Shown here: positions 1-15,283 of the stretch, one piece after another | Layout of the letters: each line of letters starts with the position of its first letter | Position numbering within the stretch: position 1 is the stretch's first letter | Assembly (NCBI GenBank): GCA_905250125.1 | Contig: CAJNOL010000228.1 | Location: 1-64,000, forward strand | DNA from: Rotaria sordida | Lineage: Eukaryota > Rotifera > Eurotatoria > Philodinida > Philodinidae | Length of the DNA: 64,000 nucleotides | Direction of reading: 5' to 3' | Translations under genes and position numbers: made by a program | Notes under the pieces: generated by a model | Told to the model about the DNA's origin: nothing | The model's database searches: none | The model's input: the letters and a program-made list of their open reading frames with translations, nothing else

Positions 1-110
1 GGTGCATAGCCGATCCGTGAAAATCTACGATTGGCTGAAAACATGCTACCTGAAATCTGATTGGCTGGCATGCAGATGAAGCAGACATCTGATTAGTTTG
101 GGGGAGGGGG
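1..110. repeat. Tail of an ATTGGCT-type repeat array
   Basis: Two ATTGGCT blocks (near 29-35 and 59-65), each preceded by a TCTACG or TCTGA context, resemble the units of the larger array at about 1030-2060. The piece probably is the end of a preceding array cut by the window edge. A G-rich stretch (GGGGGAGGGGGTGG, near 101-114) follows it. No coding frame. Confidence 0.5.
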
Positions 111-180
111 TGGAACTATCGAGTAATCCAATAGCTAAGATTAAGCTTTGTTGCAGGATTGATGATGTTATAGGTCAAAA

Positions 181-310
181 AAACTTTTTTTCGTTCTGTA
201 CGAACGAAGTTACGAACATACGAACCTTGCTCGGTGTATGACCCTCCTTCCAGTAGAGGGAATTACATACAAGTTAACGCGACGCAAACGTCGTCGACCC
301 TCTACTGAAA
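181..310. repeat. CGTTC/GAACG module, left copy, with a short inverted repeat
   Basis: After an A/T run comes a short palindrome (CGTTC TGTAC GAACG), then GTTACGAACATACGAACC and a tail ending in CAGTAGAGGG near 262. The same string recurs at about 2138-2245, in the same orientation. The tail CTTCCAGTAGAGGG also pairs with CCCTCTACTGAAAG near 297-310, giving a roughly 13-bp inverted repeat with one mismatch around a GC-richer loop (AACGCGACGCAAACGTCGTCG). Function unknown; it may be the boundary unit of a higher-order repeat. Confidence 0.7.
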
Positions 311-1029
311 GGATATGATGCTGCAGAGATTCGGGTATTTGAGCAGGAAAATACAATAACTATTGTATTGGTATACATACTGGGTAAGGACTATTTAAAA
401 AACTTCTATACTATTTTTGGATGGGACACATCAAATTATATTAGGAAAAATATTTCGACTTTTCTAAAACTTTCGTATGAAAGAAACCTGCGAGGACTGT
501 CGTATACAAGAATGATAAAAAAAAGAGCCACAATGCTGACCTGTACAAAGCCTTCTCTGATCTGTGGCACATTATATTCTTGAATCGAGCTCTTTCCTTC
601 TCACTTCACATTGAACTTAGACAAATGATAGACTCTTACTTTAAAATTTTTTGTAATCCCTAGTAAAAGTATTAATAAAGTGAAAACGTCAGCTTATCAC
701 CTTCTTTAGCAACTGCGATTTTTTTATCACTAGTTACTCTTGAAAACTCATTTTCTACAAATCCAAATCCAAAAACGCACGATAAGCTCGTCAACATCTT
801 CAAAATCTCATTTTCTCACACCGTAGCTTCAAAACACAAGATTGGCTCGAGTACCACTCCGTGAAATTTCCTTCGCCAACAATCCGCTCCGAAAAATGCC
901 AGATCCCGCCAATTTCCTTGCCTCGCAATATACTTCATTGATGGCCCATATGAAAACAAACCCCTGATGGGCTCTATTTCAGTTCCGCGAAATCCCATTG
1001 GCTAAGACCCCATCTCGGAAATCCTCGGA
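311..1029. other. Non-coding stretch before the repeat array
   Basis: No supported gene. The first part (about 311-780) is ordinary AT-rich sequence with short open frames that lack motifs. From about 790 GC content rises and degenerate versions of the array unit appear (TTGGCTCGAG, CCATTGATGG, CCCATTGGCTAAG), so the array fades in gradually. Confidence 0.5.
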
Positions 1030-2065
1030 TTGACCCGATTTCGGCGCCGCTAAACACATCGACTGTTGGTCCATATCGAAAAAACTATAATTGGCTGAGC
1101 TTCGGTTGCGCCGAATCTCATTCACTGATAGGCCATACCCACAAACACGTGATTGGCTCAGCTTCCCCAGCGCGAAATCTCGTTGGCTAATCGCCTATAT
1201 CAAGCCGTCCCTCGTTGGCTGGCATTCAGCTTCGCGAAACCCCATTGAGTGAGCGCCCATATCGGAAAACCCTTGATTGGCTGGAGTTCTGCAGCACGAC
1301 ATCCCCTTGCTTAATCGCCATACCGCAAAACCTCTAATACCTCGATTCCGACTTCGCGAAATCCCATTGGCTAAGAGCTCATAGCGGAAAACCTCTGGTT
1401 GGCTCGATTTCGCCTCTGAGAAGTCTCATTGGCTGAGAGCCCATATGGAAAAAATTCTGATTGGCTCGAATTCGCCTCCGCGAAATCCCATTGGCTTAGA
1501 GCCTATATCGAAGAACCTCTGGTAGGTTCGATTCGGGCTTCGCCATATCCCATTGGCTAAGAGCTCATATGAAAAAACTTCTGATTGGCTCGATTTCGTC
1601 TCCACGAAATTCCATTGGCTAAGAGCCCATACCGGAAAACCTCTGATTGGCTTGATTTTGGCTTCGCGAAATCCCATTGGCCAAGAGCCTATAAGGAAAA
1701 ACTTCTGATTGGCTCGATTTCGGCTTCGGCAAATCCCATTGGCTAAGAGCTCATATTGGAAAACCTCTGATTCGCTGGATTTCGGCTTCACGAAATCCCA
1801 TTGGCTAAGACTTCATATGGGAAAACCTCTGATTGGCTGGATTTTGGCTGCGCCAAATCTCATTAGCTAAGAGCCCATATCTGAAAACCTCTAGTTGGTC
1901 TAGTTTTGGCTTCGCAAAATCCTATTGGCTAAGAACCCATATCGAAAAACCTCTAGTTGGCTCGATTTTGCCTCCGCGAAATCCCATTGGCCAAGAGCTC
2001 CTATCGAAAAAACGTCTGATTGGCTGGATTTGCTCTGCGCATAATCCCATTGGGTGATACCCGAC
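1030..2065. repeat. Satellite-like array of about 62-bp units rich in ATTGGCT
   Basis: Each unit reads roughly GATTGGCTCGATTTCGGCTT, then CGCGAAATCCCATTGGCTAA, then GAGCCCATATCGAAAACCTC. Each thus carries two ATTGGCT blocks, which are CCAAT boxes on the other strand. Anchors at 1460 and 1585 give a period of about 62.5 bp. I count more than fifteen exact ATTGGCT. Units differ by several substitutions, so the array is old or evolving under loose homogenisation. It is clearly richer in GC than the surrounding DNA. Open frames across it arise from the repeat and code for nothing recognisable. Confidence 0.85.
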
Positions 2066-2137
2066 CTCGGAAAACCCTTGTTGACACGGGGAGTGAATTG
2101 TTCTCTACGTTTTCACAAGGAACTCTGCTGAAGGTTA

Positions 2138-2248
2138 AAAAAACATTTTTTCGTTCTGTGCGAACGAACGAACGCAGTTACGAAGTTACGAAGTTACGAA
2201 CATACGAACCTTGCTCCGTGTATGACCCTCGTTTCAGTAGAGGGGAAA
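2138..2248. repeat. CGTTC/GAACG module, right copy
   Basis: Direct repeat of the module at 181-262, about 1,960 bp downstream. Here the inner microrepeats are expanded: CGAA occurs three times and GTTACGAA two to three times in tandem, against one or two in the left copy. It ends in the same CAGTAGAGGG tail. From here to the peptidase gene (about 2250-2737) the sequence is AT-rich with no feature seen. Confidence 0.7.
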
Positions 2249-2737
2249 ATGAAACTGTGATTGATGAATTGCCGTGGAAGCAGATGAGCAGTGTTATAAG
2301 CTTTCACACACAGCACTGATTCCATCCATTGTAGAGGTATCTGTAAGGTTTCTGGTTGACAGCAACAAACGCATCTTTCCTTTTTTCATCCTTTAAAATG
2401 TACTTATCCCCGTGAATCATCATCATGTATGTTGATAATGATAGCAGAACTGTCGAAACGTTGATATAAAACAATATATTAATTTATTAATAAAATTCTT
2501 TATTAAATAATAAAATAAAATTTCATCAAATAATCAAAAGAATAAAATTCTATTTGATCATTAAAAAATTAAAACCCCATTGAAAAACTTATCATATTTA
2601 TCCTGATTTTGTTATTCATAGAAAAAAAAATTTAAATTAGATATTCTTTATATAAAGGAAGATAAATAGCATATCAAATCATACACATTATTTACGAAAC
2701 AATAGTTCTTAGTTAAGTGCGAGTTCGGTTGAGCTCG

Positions 2738-3814
2738 TCAGTAGAGTACGGAATTGTTTTCAGCAAAATATACATGGCTATCAGCGTTCATGAGTGTTTG
2801 CGACGGATTGATTACAGCCAGAATTTTGCATCCCATCTGGCCATGCACATAATCTTTAGTACCAGCCACGAAGTGTGAGATTTCGTGAATAAGTATACTA
2901 GCCTTCGAGTCAGTACCTGTCACTGGAGCCGACCAAAATAGAGGACATAAGTAAATTTTGTATGGCTGGTTCGGATAACTGTAAGCATAAGCGTCGCGTA
3001 TGGTGCATCCACAATTGAGAGTTATAACCTGTGAATCAAGCACGTTTTTGATATTTTGGTAGTGTGTCCTTAAAGTATTCCAGTTCGCCAATATATATGT
3101 ACCAAACTAAGTCCTATAGCGACTTGTGTCAGCGGGTATCGTGATTCTCAAATAACTTAAAGAATTACTGGCATAGTCAACAGCCGAAGAGACCGCAGAG
3201 ACAATTTGAGATTTCTGGGTTATCGAACAAGAAACACAGTAAAGAGTTGCTGCTCTTTTATGCACATTCATAATGTTATCTTGTTCGCGCTGAATATTAG
3301 GACGACCTTCGATAATCAATTGAATACTATTCGACTCGATGTCGGATTCGTGGTCACTAATGGGCTCGACAGATATAGTATTCAATGTTTGAGCATCTCT
3401 GAAGATAACAAGCTCAGTTGGCATACTGTATTGGATTGAATATTTGCAAGTCTTAGTCATATCGTATGCTGATGATAGTCGAACTGGAATGACTATAACT
3501 TTGCCAGGTGCTAGTGAGATCACATCATCAGCGGTTGGTGTGCGTCGTTTGACCAGTGGATCGAGATAATCAACAGCAGCATCATTACAGATTACTTTGA
3601 ATAATGGATCATATAATTCCTTCTCTAGTACACACCATTTATGAATATATATTGTTTCGTTACCAGTGTTGCTGTAGTGTACGTTCACTACTATGTCCTG
3701 TGTTTTATCATGTATCGAACGTGGTGAAACTATTGAAACTTGCAAGTTGCCTGCATAGACGTTAACTACCATCATTGCAATTGAAATGTATAAAACGATA
3801 TGTTGCTGGTTCAT
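2738..3814 (-). CDS. Secreted M35 (aspzincin) metallopeptidase, frame interrupted once
   Basis: A zinc endopeptidase of family M35 (deuterolysin / peptidyl-Lys metallopeptidase type), expected to be secreted. The N-terminus (MNQQHIVLYISIAMM, cut after VYAG) is a clear signal peptide. A beta-rich prodomain follows (about residues 22-175). The catalytic half carries a CVSCS...AVDYASNSLSYL segment, then HEISH (HExxH zinc motif) and GTKDYVHG, where Asp is the third zinc ligand of aspzincins, and ends NADSHVYFAENNSVLY. Both halves are in one frame over 359 codons with no intron, but a TAG stop lies between them (near 3107-3109), where relatives usually have Trp. It may be a young pseudogene, a polymorphism or a sequencing error. 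M35 is typical of fungi and bacteria, so gene transfer is likely. An intronless gene beside repeats fits that view. Confidence 0.8.
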
Positions 3815-4250
3815 AGTTACTTAATGTTTTGCAATCTACTTGTATGTGAGTACTTTGTTTGAGTATACACAAAAAAGACGGTACACTACTCTTATATATG
3901 AGATGAACTATAACGCTCCTCTACCAAAGCATGACTATCCTACCTGTTTTCATTGATTCTCACCATCAATTGTAGGTGTTTCTATATGATGTGCTAAGAT
4001 ATTATGAGTTATTTGCAATATATCTCGTAAGAGAATGGCAACATTTTCTCGAATGACTTACACACTAATGACGTAAGTAATAATACGCAGCATGCTCATT
4101 GATGCATAACATAAACAGAGTGATAGGAAAATATGACACATATTATTTCATCAAATGAGCATTAGTAGTCTCTAAGTAACAAAAATATCGAAGGTGAATT
4201 AGAGACTCTGATTCATCATATATAGAAGTTACTTAGGCTTGAGCGTTTGA
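3815..4250. other. Intergenic, upstream of the M35 gene
   Basis: AT-rich spacer between the M35 start (minus strand) and the end of the small secreted peptide gene. A TATATATG stretch lies about 80-90 bp upstream of the M35 ATG (near 3893-3900) and could be a TATA element. Nothing else recognised. Confidence 0.35.
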
Positions 4251-4481
4251 TTATTTAAACCAGCAATATTTGTGACATTTATCTATATCATTTATCTTAT
4301 TGATTGTAACTTTTATTAGTTTATCTTCTTTATTTTTAAAATAATCGACAATACAACTCTTCGTACTCATTGTGAGGCCTGTAGATATGTGAATTTCATA
4401 CTCACATGCAAAAGCTAAACTCACACTACACACTAACGAGAATATTCGCATGATATTAGCGGATGTTATCAGAGAAGTCAT
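4251..4481 (-). CDS. Small secreted Cys-containing peptide, hypothetical
   Basis: Unrecognised 76-codon frame. The likely start is the internal Met at residue 11 (MRIFSLVCSVSLAFA), which opens a standard signal peptide with cleavage near AFA/CEYE. The mature part is about 50 residues with four to five Cys, several Lys and an end reading IDKCHKYCWFK. It could be a small secreted defence or signalling peptide, or the first exon of a longer gene; no splice partner was found. It lies on the same strand as the neighbouring M35 peptidase, upstream of it, and only about 20 bp from the foldback element. Function cannot be assigned. Confidence 0.4.
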   Translation of the reverse strand: MTSLITSANIMRIFSLVCSVSLAFACEYEIHISTGLTMSTKSCIVDYFKNKEDKLIKVTINKINDIDKCHKYCWFK

Positions 4482-4502
4482 TGAGAAATCAGACAGAGAA
4501 TA

Positions 4503-5157
4503 CAGCGGGTCTTATAAGTAGCACTACAATAAAAAATTCAAATAGCTTCACTCCGATTCAATCAAATGACCTGATTTTTTGAGCAGTGATAGAACTTAAT
4601 TCAAAATTTCTTTTCATACAGATAATGCAAATAAATACGTTCCATTAAGTATTACTGTTGACTACACAAATGAAATTTTACCTGTTATCCAGTAACAAAA
4701 ATATATGCGAAGCGTTTCTTCGATAATTTTCACTTGTCACCTAAGAGAACAGTCAGAAGAAATAAAAACTTCCTCGAAAAAACCAATGTTTCATGCTTAG
4801 AAATTCGAAATATTGTAACTGTTGACTCTTAAACTAAACACTCCTAGAAATTTGGTGTGTTTGCATTAAAGTTCTATTATTCATGAGGGAGTTTTTATTT
4901 CTTCTGGCTGTTCTCTTAGGTGACAAGTGAAAATTATCGAAGAAACGCTTCGCATGTATTTTTGTTACTGAATAACAGGTAAAATGTCATTTGTGTAGTC
5001 AACAGTAATACTTAATGGAAAGTATTTATTTGCATTATCTGTATGAAAAGAAATTTCGAATCAAGTTCCACCACTGCTCAAAAGATCAGGTCATTTGATT
5101 GAACCGGAGAGAAGCTATTTGAATTTTTTATCGTAGTGCTATTTATGAGACACTCTG
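4503..5157. mobile_element. Foldback MITE with 273-bp inverted repeats, TA flanks
   Basis: Arms 4503-4775 and 4885-5157 are inverted copies, similar along their whole length, around a 109-bp centre. Matching landmarks include GTAGCACTACAATAAAAAATTC, split here as GTAGCACTAC + AATAAAAAATTC, the ACTTGTCACCTAAGAGAAC segment and the CAGAAGAAATAAAAACT segment. Termini read CAGCGGGTCT and, inverted, CAGAGTGTCT, and each is flanked by TA (4501-4502 and 5158-5159). A TA duplication and CAG ends suggest a Tc1/mariner-mobilised non-autonomous element. No transposase frame inside. Confidence 0.85.
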
Positions 5158-5159
5158 TA

Positions 5160-5472
5160 CTATAGATATATTATTGTATTGTCTCGTAATGAATAAGACC
5201 AAAATTCAAAAATTAGTATAATGCTATTTATTTAACTAATTTTAGCATTCAAAATCTCAATATGTTTTCCTTTATTTTGCATACATTGTATAGAATAAAC
5301 TATTAAAGTAAATTGCATCATATATAAGAAAGAACAAATCAATTGTTGATTTTATACATTGTAAATGATAGTCATAATAGGAAATCCGTTTCACGTTATT
5401 ACTTTAATAGAATCATCTTTTTCAAGTTTCTAAATACATATTCAACAAGACGACGAGTGTTATACAGCAAAT
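5160..5472. other. Intergenic spacer
   Basis: AT-rich spacer between the foldback element and the methyltransferase remnant. Nothing recognised. Confidence 0.3.
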
Positions 5473-6210
5473 ATGACAAATTTTTCACCTTCAGATACAA
5501 ATGCAATCGTAGAAAAATCAATGAATTTGGAACGAACACAACTAAAACTTTAACTTGCAAAGAATGTTCATGAAAAACTCGAAATCAAAATTTGTAATGA
5601 AGACTTTATTATTTATCCAAATATATTTTTTGGCACAGAATTTTTGGCTAAAGATTTAATTACAAATCATTTCTGAATTTCATGAAAAACCACTTAAATT
5701 TTTTGAAATTGGAACAGATGCTGGTTATGTGTCGGTGTTAGCTGTTTTAAATGTTGTATCAGATGCCACATGTACTGATATCAATAGCAATGCTCTTGAA
5801 AACGCAAAAAAATGTTATCAAACACAATATTACCGATCGAATAACTATTAAATATAGTGATGTTTTTAGTGCATTAAACTCTAATGGTAAATTTGATATT
5901 ATTTTCTGCAATTATCCATTTAGTCACATTAATAAAACCTAATAGAAGAATTAGACTTATTAGAGTGAGCATTCATGGATTCATTCTATCAATCTCTTGA
6001 TAAATATTTAAAGTATGCTAATGAGTATTTGATTTCCAACAAAGAACGATTATTTATTAGGTTTTCAATTACAGCTGTTGATCAATAAATTTTTGAATAT
6101 ATTGCCAAAAAAGTATAATTAGAATATTTATCTTAGAAACTAAATAAAATTAGATACAAATCCCGTCATGCAGATTGATATGTACGAACTGACAGAAGCT
6201 CAATAGAAAA
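5473..6210 (+). pseudogene. Class I SAM-dependent methyltransferase pseudogene
   Basis: Pieces of one methyltransferase are readable in order but in shifting frames. The start is MTNFSPSDTNAIVEKS near 5473, followed by KLEIKICNEDFIIYPNIFFG and EFLAKDLITNHF. Next comes motif I, FFEIGTDAGYVSVLAV (about 5698), then the acidic TDINSNALENAKK. Motif IV, FDIIFCNYPF, resembles the NPPY-like motif of HemK/PrmC-type and N6-methyltransferases. A short C-terminal piece ends MYELTEAQ at about 6210. A frame change occurs at an A-run near 5806, and several stops interrupt the rest, so no full protein can be made. Lack of introns and the protein type suggest a bacterial gene taken up and lost. The substrate is unknown. 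Confidence 0.7.
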
Positions 6211-6571
6211 CAAAAACCACATTTGTTGTTTGAGCTTCATAATTTTCTACACTTAGCAGCTATTAACACTATCAATGCAATGTAAAATCAAAAGAAAACT
6301 TAGTACGAAAAAAAAGAAAGACTTGTGTTTGTTTTTTTTAAATTTATTGCAAATAAAAACGAACCATTGATGATAAAAAGAAGAAGATCTAAGAGTAAAT
6401 ATGCAGAAAAGAAAGTGGTAATACGTCAACAAATATAACAACAATGATAACGATAAATAATAATAATAATAATGTGTGTTTTTAATTGAAACATGAGAAA
6501 ATAAGATAAAATTATTCGTCTGAAAATCAATAGAATAGTATCATAGAAACTGAACAATTCTGTTGTTTAGC

Positions 6572-11218
<4,647 letters not shown>

Positions 11219-14083
11219 TGTTATTATTACTGTTTAATAATGATGGAAATCTTAAAAAAAGAAAAAAGAAAAAAACATTATTGTGTGGCACCAGTTGAAA
11301 GAAAATGATAGTGATGATGATAAAGTCGCTTTACTAGTGTAGTGCGTGGTATAAATGAATTCGACGACGAACGGCATCTTGTTGCTTTTCTCTTTTTCCT
11401 TTATGTACATGTTGATGACGACGACACGTATGATTAACGAAAAGAAAAAAAAAAAAAAGGAAAATATGTTTGTCGACGCATTTATATTTAGTCCGTTTCT
11501 TCTAAACCAATGCTAAATTATTTAAATTTATCTTTGTTTGAGTTATTTAACAATTAAATATTGGATAAAAAAATTTATTTAATAATACCTAAATGATTTT
11601 TAAAAGATATAAACGAAATACATGTCAATATCCAATTATTGAAAAAAATCATCAAAAATTATTCGAAAGAGAAAATGAAGTGCAAATACGAATATCAAAT
11701 CATAGAATAACAGATACATTTCATATAATCAATTGATAAATATTTAAACGATAACTATAAACGATCAACAAATAAATTTATTTGATTTTTCTCTATTTTC
11801 TTCAATCGATTAAGATTTTCAACGTTCAATTAAGAGAAAATAATTGAAAGAAAGATTGAATTGATAATAATTAATTGAATTAGTAATAGAAACAGAAAAT
11901 GAATTGTTATAAATAATAAGAAAAGTCATTTGGAATATTATCAATATTTTATCTAACCTAGAAACGGAAATAATAATACTTCATCAAAAATACAGGTCGT
12001 GATGATTATGTTAGGAAAATTTGGATCAAATATTGAACATAAAAGATCAATAAATCACAGTCGAAGATAAATTTATAATATTAATATTGTCTGTAAGAAA
12101 AATATAAAAAACCTTGAGAAAATCAAATGATTTTATTTCCAATGAAACAAAGCAAAATATATAAAGTAATAGTTTCTTATCAAAATCTATGAAAATTGAA
12201 ATGTATAATGTTTAATGAGTTACTAAATACAAATTAAGATTAACATAAGTCATGGTAGTCTGTCATCAGAATCAGTTAAAATAAAAAATTAATTTTGATT
12301 ATACATAATAGGTTGTACTCATTTCTTGATAAACGAAAATAATTATTTGATTTCTGCTGGAATGGTCATAACTCAAAAAGAAACACTTTCACGTCCTCGT
12401 TCCTTTCGACTTTCTTTAGACACAACAGAATATATATATGTATAAAGTAATAAGACTCATCTCAAAATCAATTTATCATTTGGTCGAATTCTCTCATCAT
12501 CAAATCCCATCCAACAAGATCAATCTAATCATTAAAAAAAAAAACTTCAATTTACATAATTCAAATAATATATGTTCTATACAGTGCAAATTATCAAATA
12601 TGCAGAAATATTCAAAACTTTCTTGACAGTTACAGTTCAGCATTTATCGTAATTACTTATCTTTTCTTTAAACACAATAATTCATAAATAACCAGAGAAT
12701 AAAAATAGTTGACTATCTCTTCAGTCAGCATTAATCAATTGGGTTAACTCTTTTTTCTCTTAGCGATAGAGTACTCAGCAAAGTTTTTATTCAAAAAAGA
12801 AACTATAAAATAGATACTATTTTGAACTAGCACTATTAATCAAAAGTATCTCACCTATTCTTATGGCTAGATATGTGAAATTTCTAGCGTATAATACCTT
12901 AGAAATGTAGATCAGTGAGAGAGTAACTCGATCTTGTTGTTTGTTTGATCTGCGGAAGAGTTATGATCTATAGTAATTCCTATAAATTAAAAGAAGAAGG
13001 AACTTATAATTCGACAAACCTATCATTATGTAATCCTTTAATACAGCTATTTACGTTCTAAATTTCATCTAAGCATTCGAACGATGTGAATATTTTACAT
13101 AATGATAAGTTGATCAGATAATAATCTCCTTGTCCACTTGAATTATACATAGTGATCGAAAAGTAACAAAATATAGATTTTTTTAAATAGATTTCTTCGT
13201 TGTACACGATCAGTTAGATCTCATATTTACAGCACATATACTAAGTGACACTAATAAGATGTAGCAGATGCTCAGTCTCTGGGTGCGATAATTTATTCAA
13301 AAGCGTACAAATAAATCTTACTACTTATCTATGACTATTAGAGAAATTCAATGTTTTTCAATTTCCATGGGTTTGTCTGCTTACCCCGATTAGATTATAT
13401 TTTATGAAAATCAAACGAAGCTCAAAAAAACATCGAATTCAAGCGATCAAGACCGGGCTAACCTCGTTGGTCTACATTTCTAAAGTAGTACATATACTAA
13501 AAATTTTCAATGCTTAGCCTTGAGAACAACTGAGATCATAGAAAGATACTATCGAATAATAGTGTATATCTTTATTGAGATTAATAGCTCTAGTTTTAAA
13601 CAGTATCCATTAACGATTTTCTTACATATAAAAGTTTTGAGAAATATTCTATTATTAAGAGAAAAAAAAATCCAGTCCGATTGATTAAATTAGACTGCAT
13701 CTACTGAGTATTTTCGTTATCTCTCATTACAAATCACTCTATATCATAGAGAAAATTCACAATCAACAAAATAATAGAAACTACGTACAATTTTCCACAA
13801 TCATAATTCTGTTTGATATTACACTCAATATGTATGTCAAAATCTATAATCTTTTCACAAAACACATTATCCTAGAAAAGATTTCTATTATTTATATCAC
13901 ACATGCATTAAAATAATAAATAAAGACAATTGATTGTTGTTTTTTTTTTTAAATAGTTTTATTCTTAACGGTCTAAAACAAGAATCGTTATGTGTATTTT
14001 TTTTTCTTTTCTTCTTGTACAGACAGAGAACGATCGAAAAATTAACTCTGTTTAAACATAAGAATTTTTGCTAAATTTTATTT
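11219..14083. other. Intergenic, GFAT 5' region and beyond
   Basis: About 2.9 kb between the GFAT start and the RPS3A stop. Within 250 bp of the GFAT ATG lies a CG-containing stretch (GACGACGAACGGC near 11360, GACGACGACACG near 11416) unlike the AT-rich remainder; it may be promoter sequence. The rest (11.5-14.0 kb) has short AT-rich frames and homopolymer runs; no gene, tRNA or inverted repeat was recognised. Confidence 0.4.
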
Positions 14084-15283
14084 TTAAACAGAACTTTGTA
14101 CTGGTGGTTCATAACCATCGGCACGTTCAACTCGTTGACCACTTTCACCGACAGTTACACTACTATAACTTTCACCATGCATTTCCATAAGACGAGCAAC
14201 TATATTAAATAAACATAAAATAATAATTCTAATGAAATTTTATTTTTCTTTTTCTCTTCTTACCATCGAATTTTGGTTTTTTGAGTACTTTTACTTTTCG
14301 AACGTTAACATTTTGTAATGGATAAATACCGCGACAAACTTTTTCAATTTCCGAACCAATACTATTTGGAATACTAAACAGAAAAAATATTAAAAAAGTT
14401 AAATAAAAAAAGAAAACTTACAGTTTGTTAACAACTTCTTTAAGTTCACTACCACCGATATCACGTGTCATTATTTCGACCATTTTTTTACGAATTGCTT
14501 TGATCTAAATCACAAAAAAAAAAAACTTTTTGGTTTTGTTTTGTTTTCCTATAAAGAATTCTTATTAAACAAACTTGTGTATGTTGTGCATATGATGTTT
14601 TCTTAATTTGGCCGCGCATTTTCATCGTAAAACCAATACAAAAGACACGTAAAAGATAACCATCAGATGTACGAATATCAGCTTGAGCTTCAATTAATGT
14701 CTTAAAATAAAATTCTTATTAATATTGAAAATTTATTGTATCGTTTCTTTGTTTTTTTACCTGCCATTTTTTTACAAGCATACGTAGACGATCTGTTGTA
14801 ATATCCATACCATGAAAATTAGTTAAACAATGACGACCTTGTACATCTTCACAAATAAGTTTAAATTTACGATAGCTATCTTCATCATCGAGTTTAATTA
14901 AATCACCAAGTGATGATTCAAATACACGACCTTTCAAAGCATCTGAAGCAATTTCTATTAAGAACAAAAAAAATAAAATAAAATAATTTTTTAATAGAGA
15001 AGAAAAACAAAACAAAAAAATTAAAAAATATACTTGTGCCTGCTGTTCGTGTTACAAGCGTTCGGCCAATAGTACGTGTTTCAAAATTAGCTGGTGCTTT
15101 AATATCATACCAATCTTTTTTGGAAAAAGGATCAGCACTGAAAAGCAAAAAATCAAGCGATTAAATAATTTATTTAATAAACAAAAAAAAAAATAAGAAG
15201 TAAATCTTCGAAATAACATACACTTTCTTTTTGCCACCCTTTTTGGTACCTTTAGTAAGACGTTTGTTCTTGCCGATGGCCAT
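14084..15283 (-). CDS. RPS3A: Ribosomal protein eS1 (RPS3A)
   Basis: Component of the small ribosomal subunit, near the mRNA exit. Exons: 15283-15222, 15137-15034, 14954-14761, 14700-14575, 14504-14422, 14373-14264, 14199-14084. They join in phase to 264 codons plus stop, exactly the length of human RPS3A. Family blocks are plain: [20 protein letters not shown] at the start, [84 protein letters not shown], and the end [16 protein letters not shown]. The early codons use more G/C than the neighbouring genes, as expected for high expression. It is divergent from the p24 gene, with about 640 bp between start codons. Confidence 0.97.

Noticed and set aside
1426-1791. Open frame of about 120 codons on the minus strand across the 62-bp array
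   Set aside because: It is repeat-driven: the 62-bp unit shifts frame each period, and the peptide cycles through the three frames of one unit. No motif and no start context.
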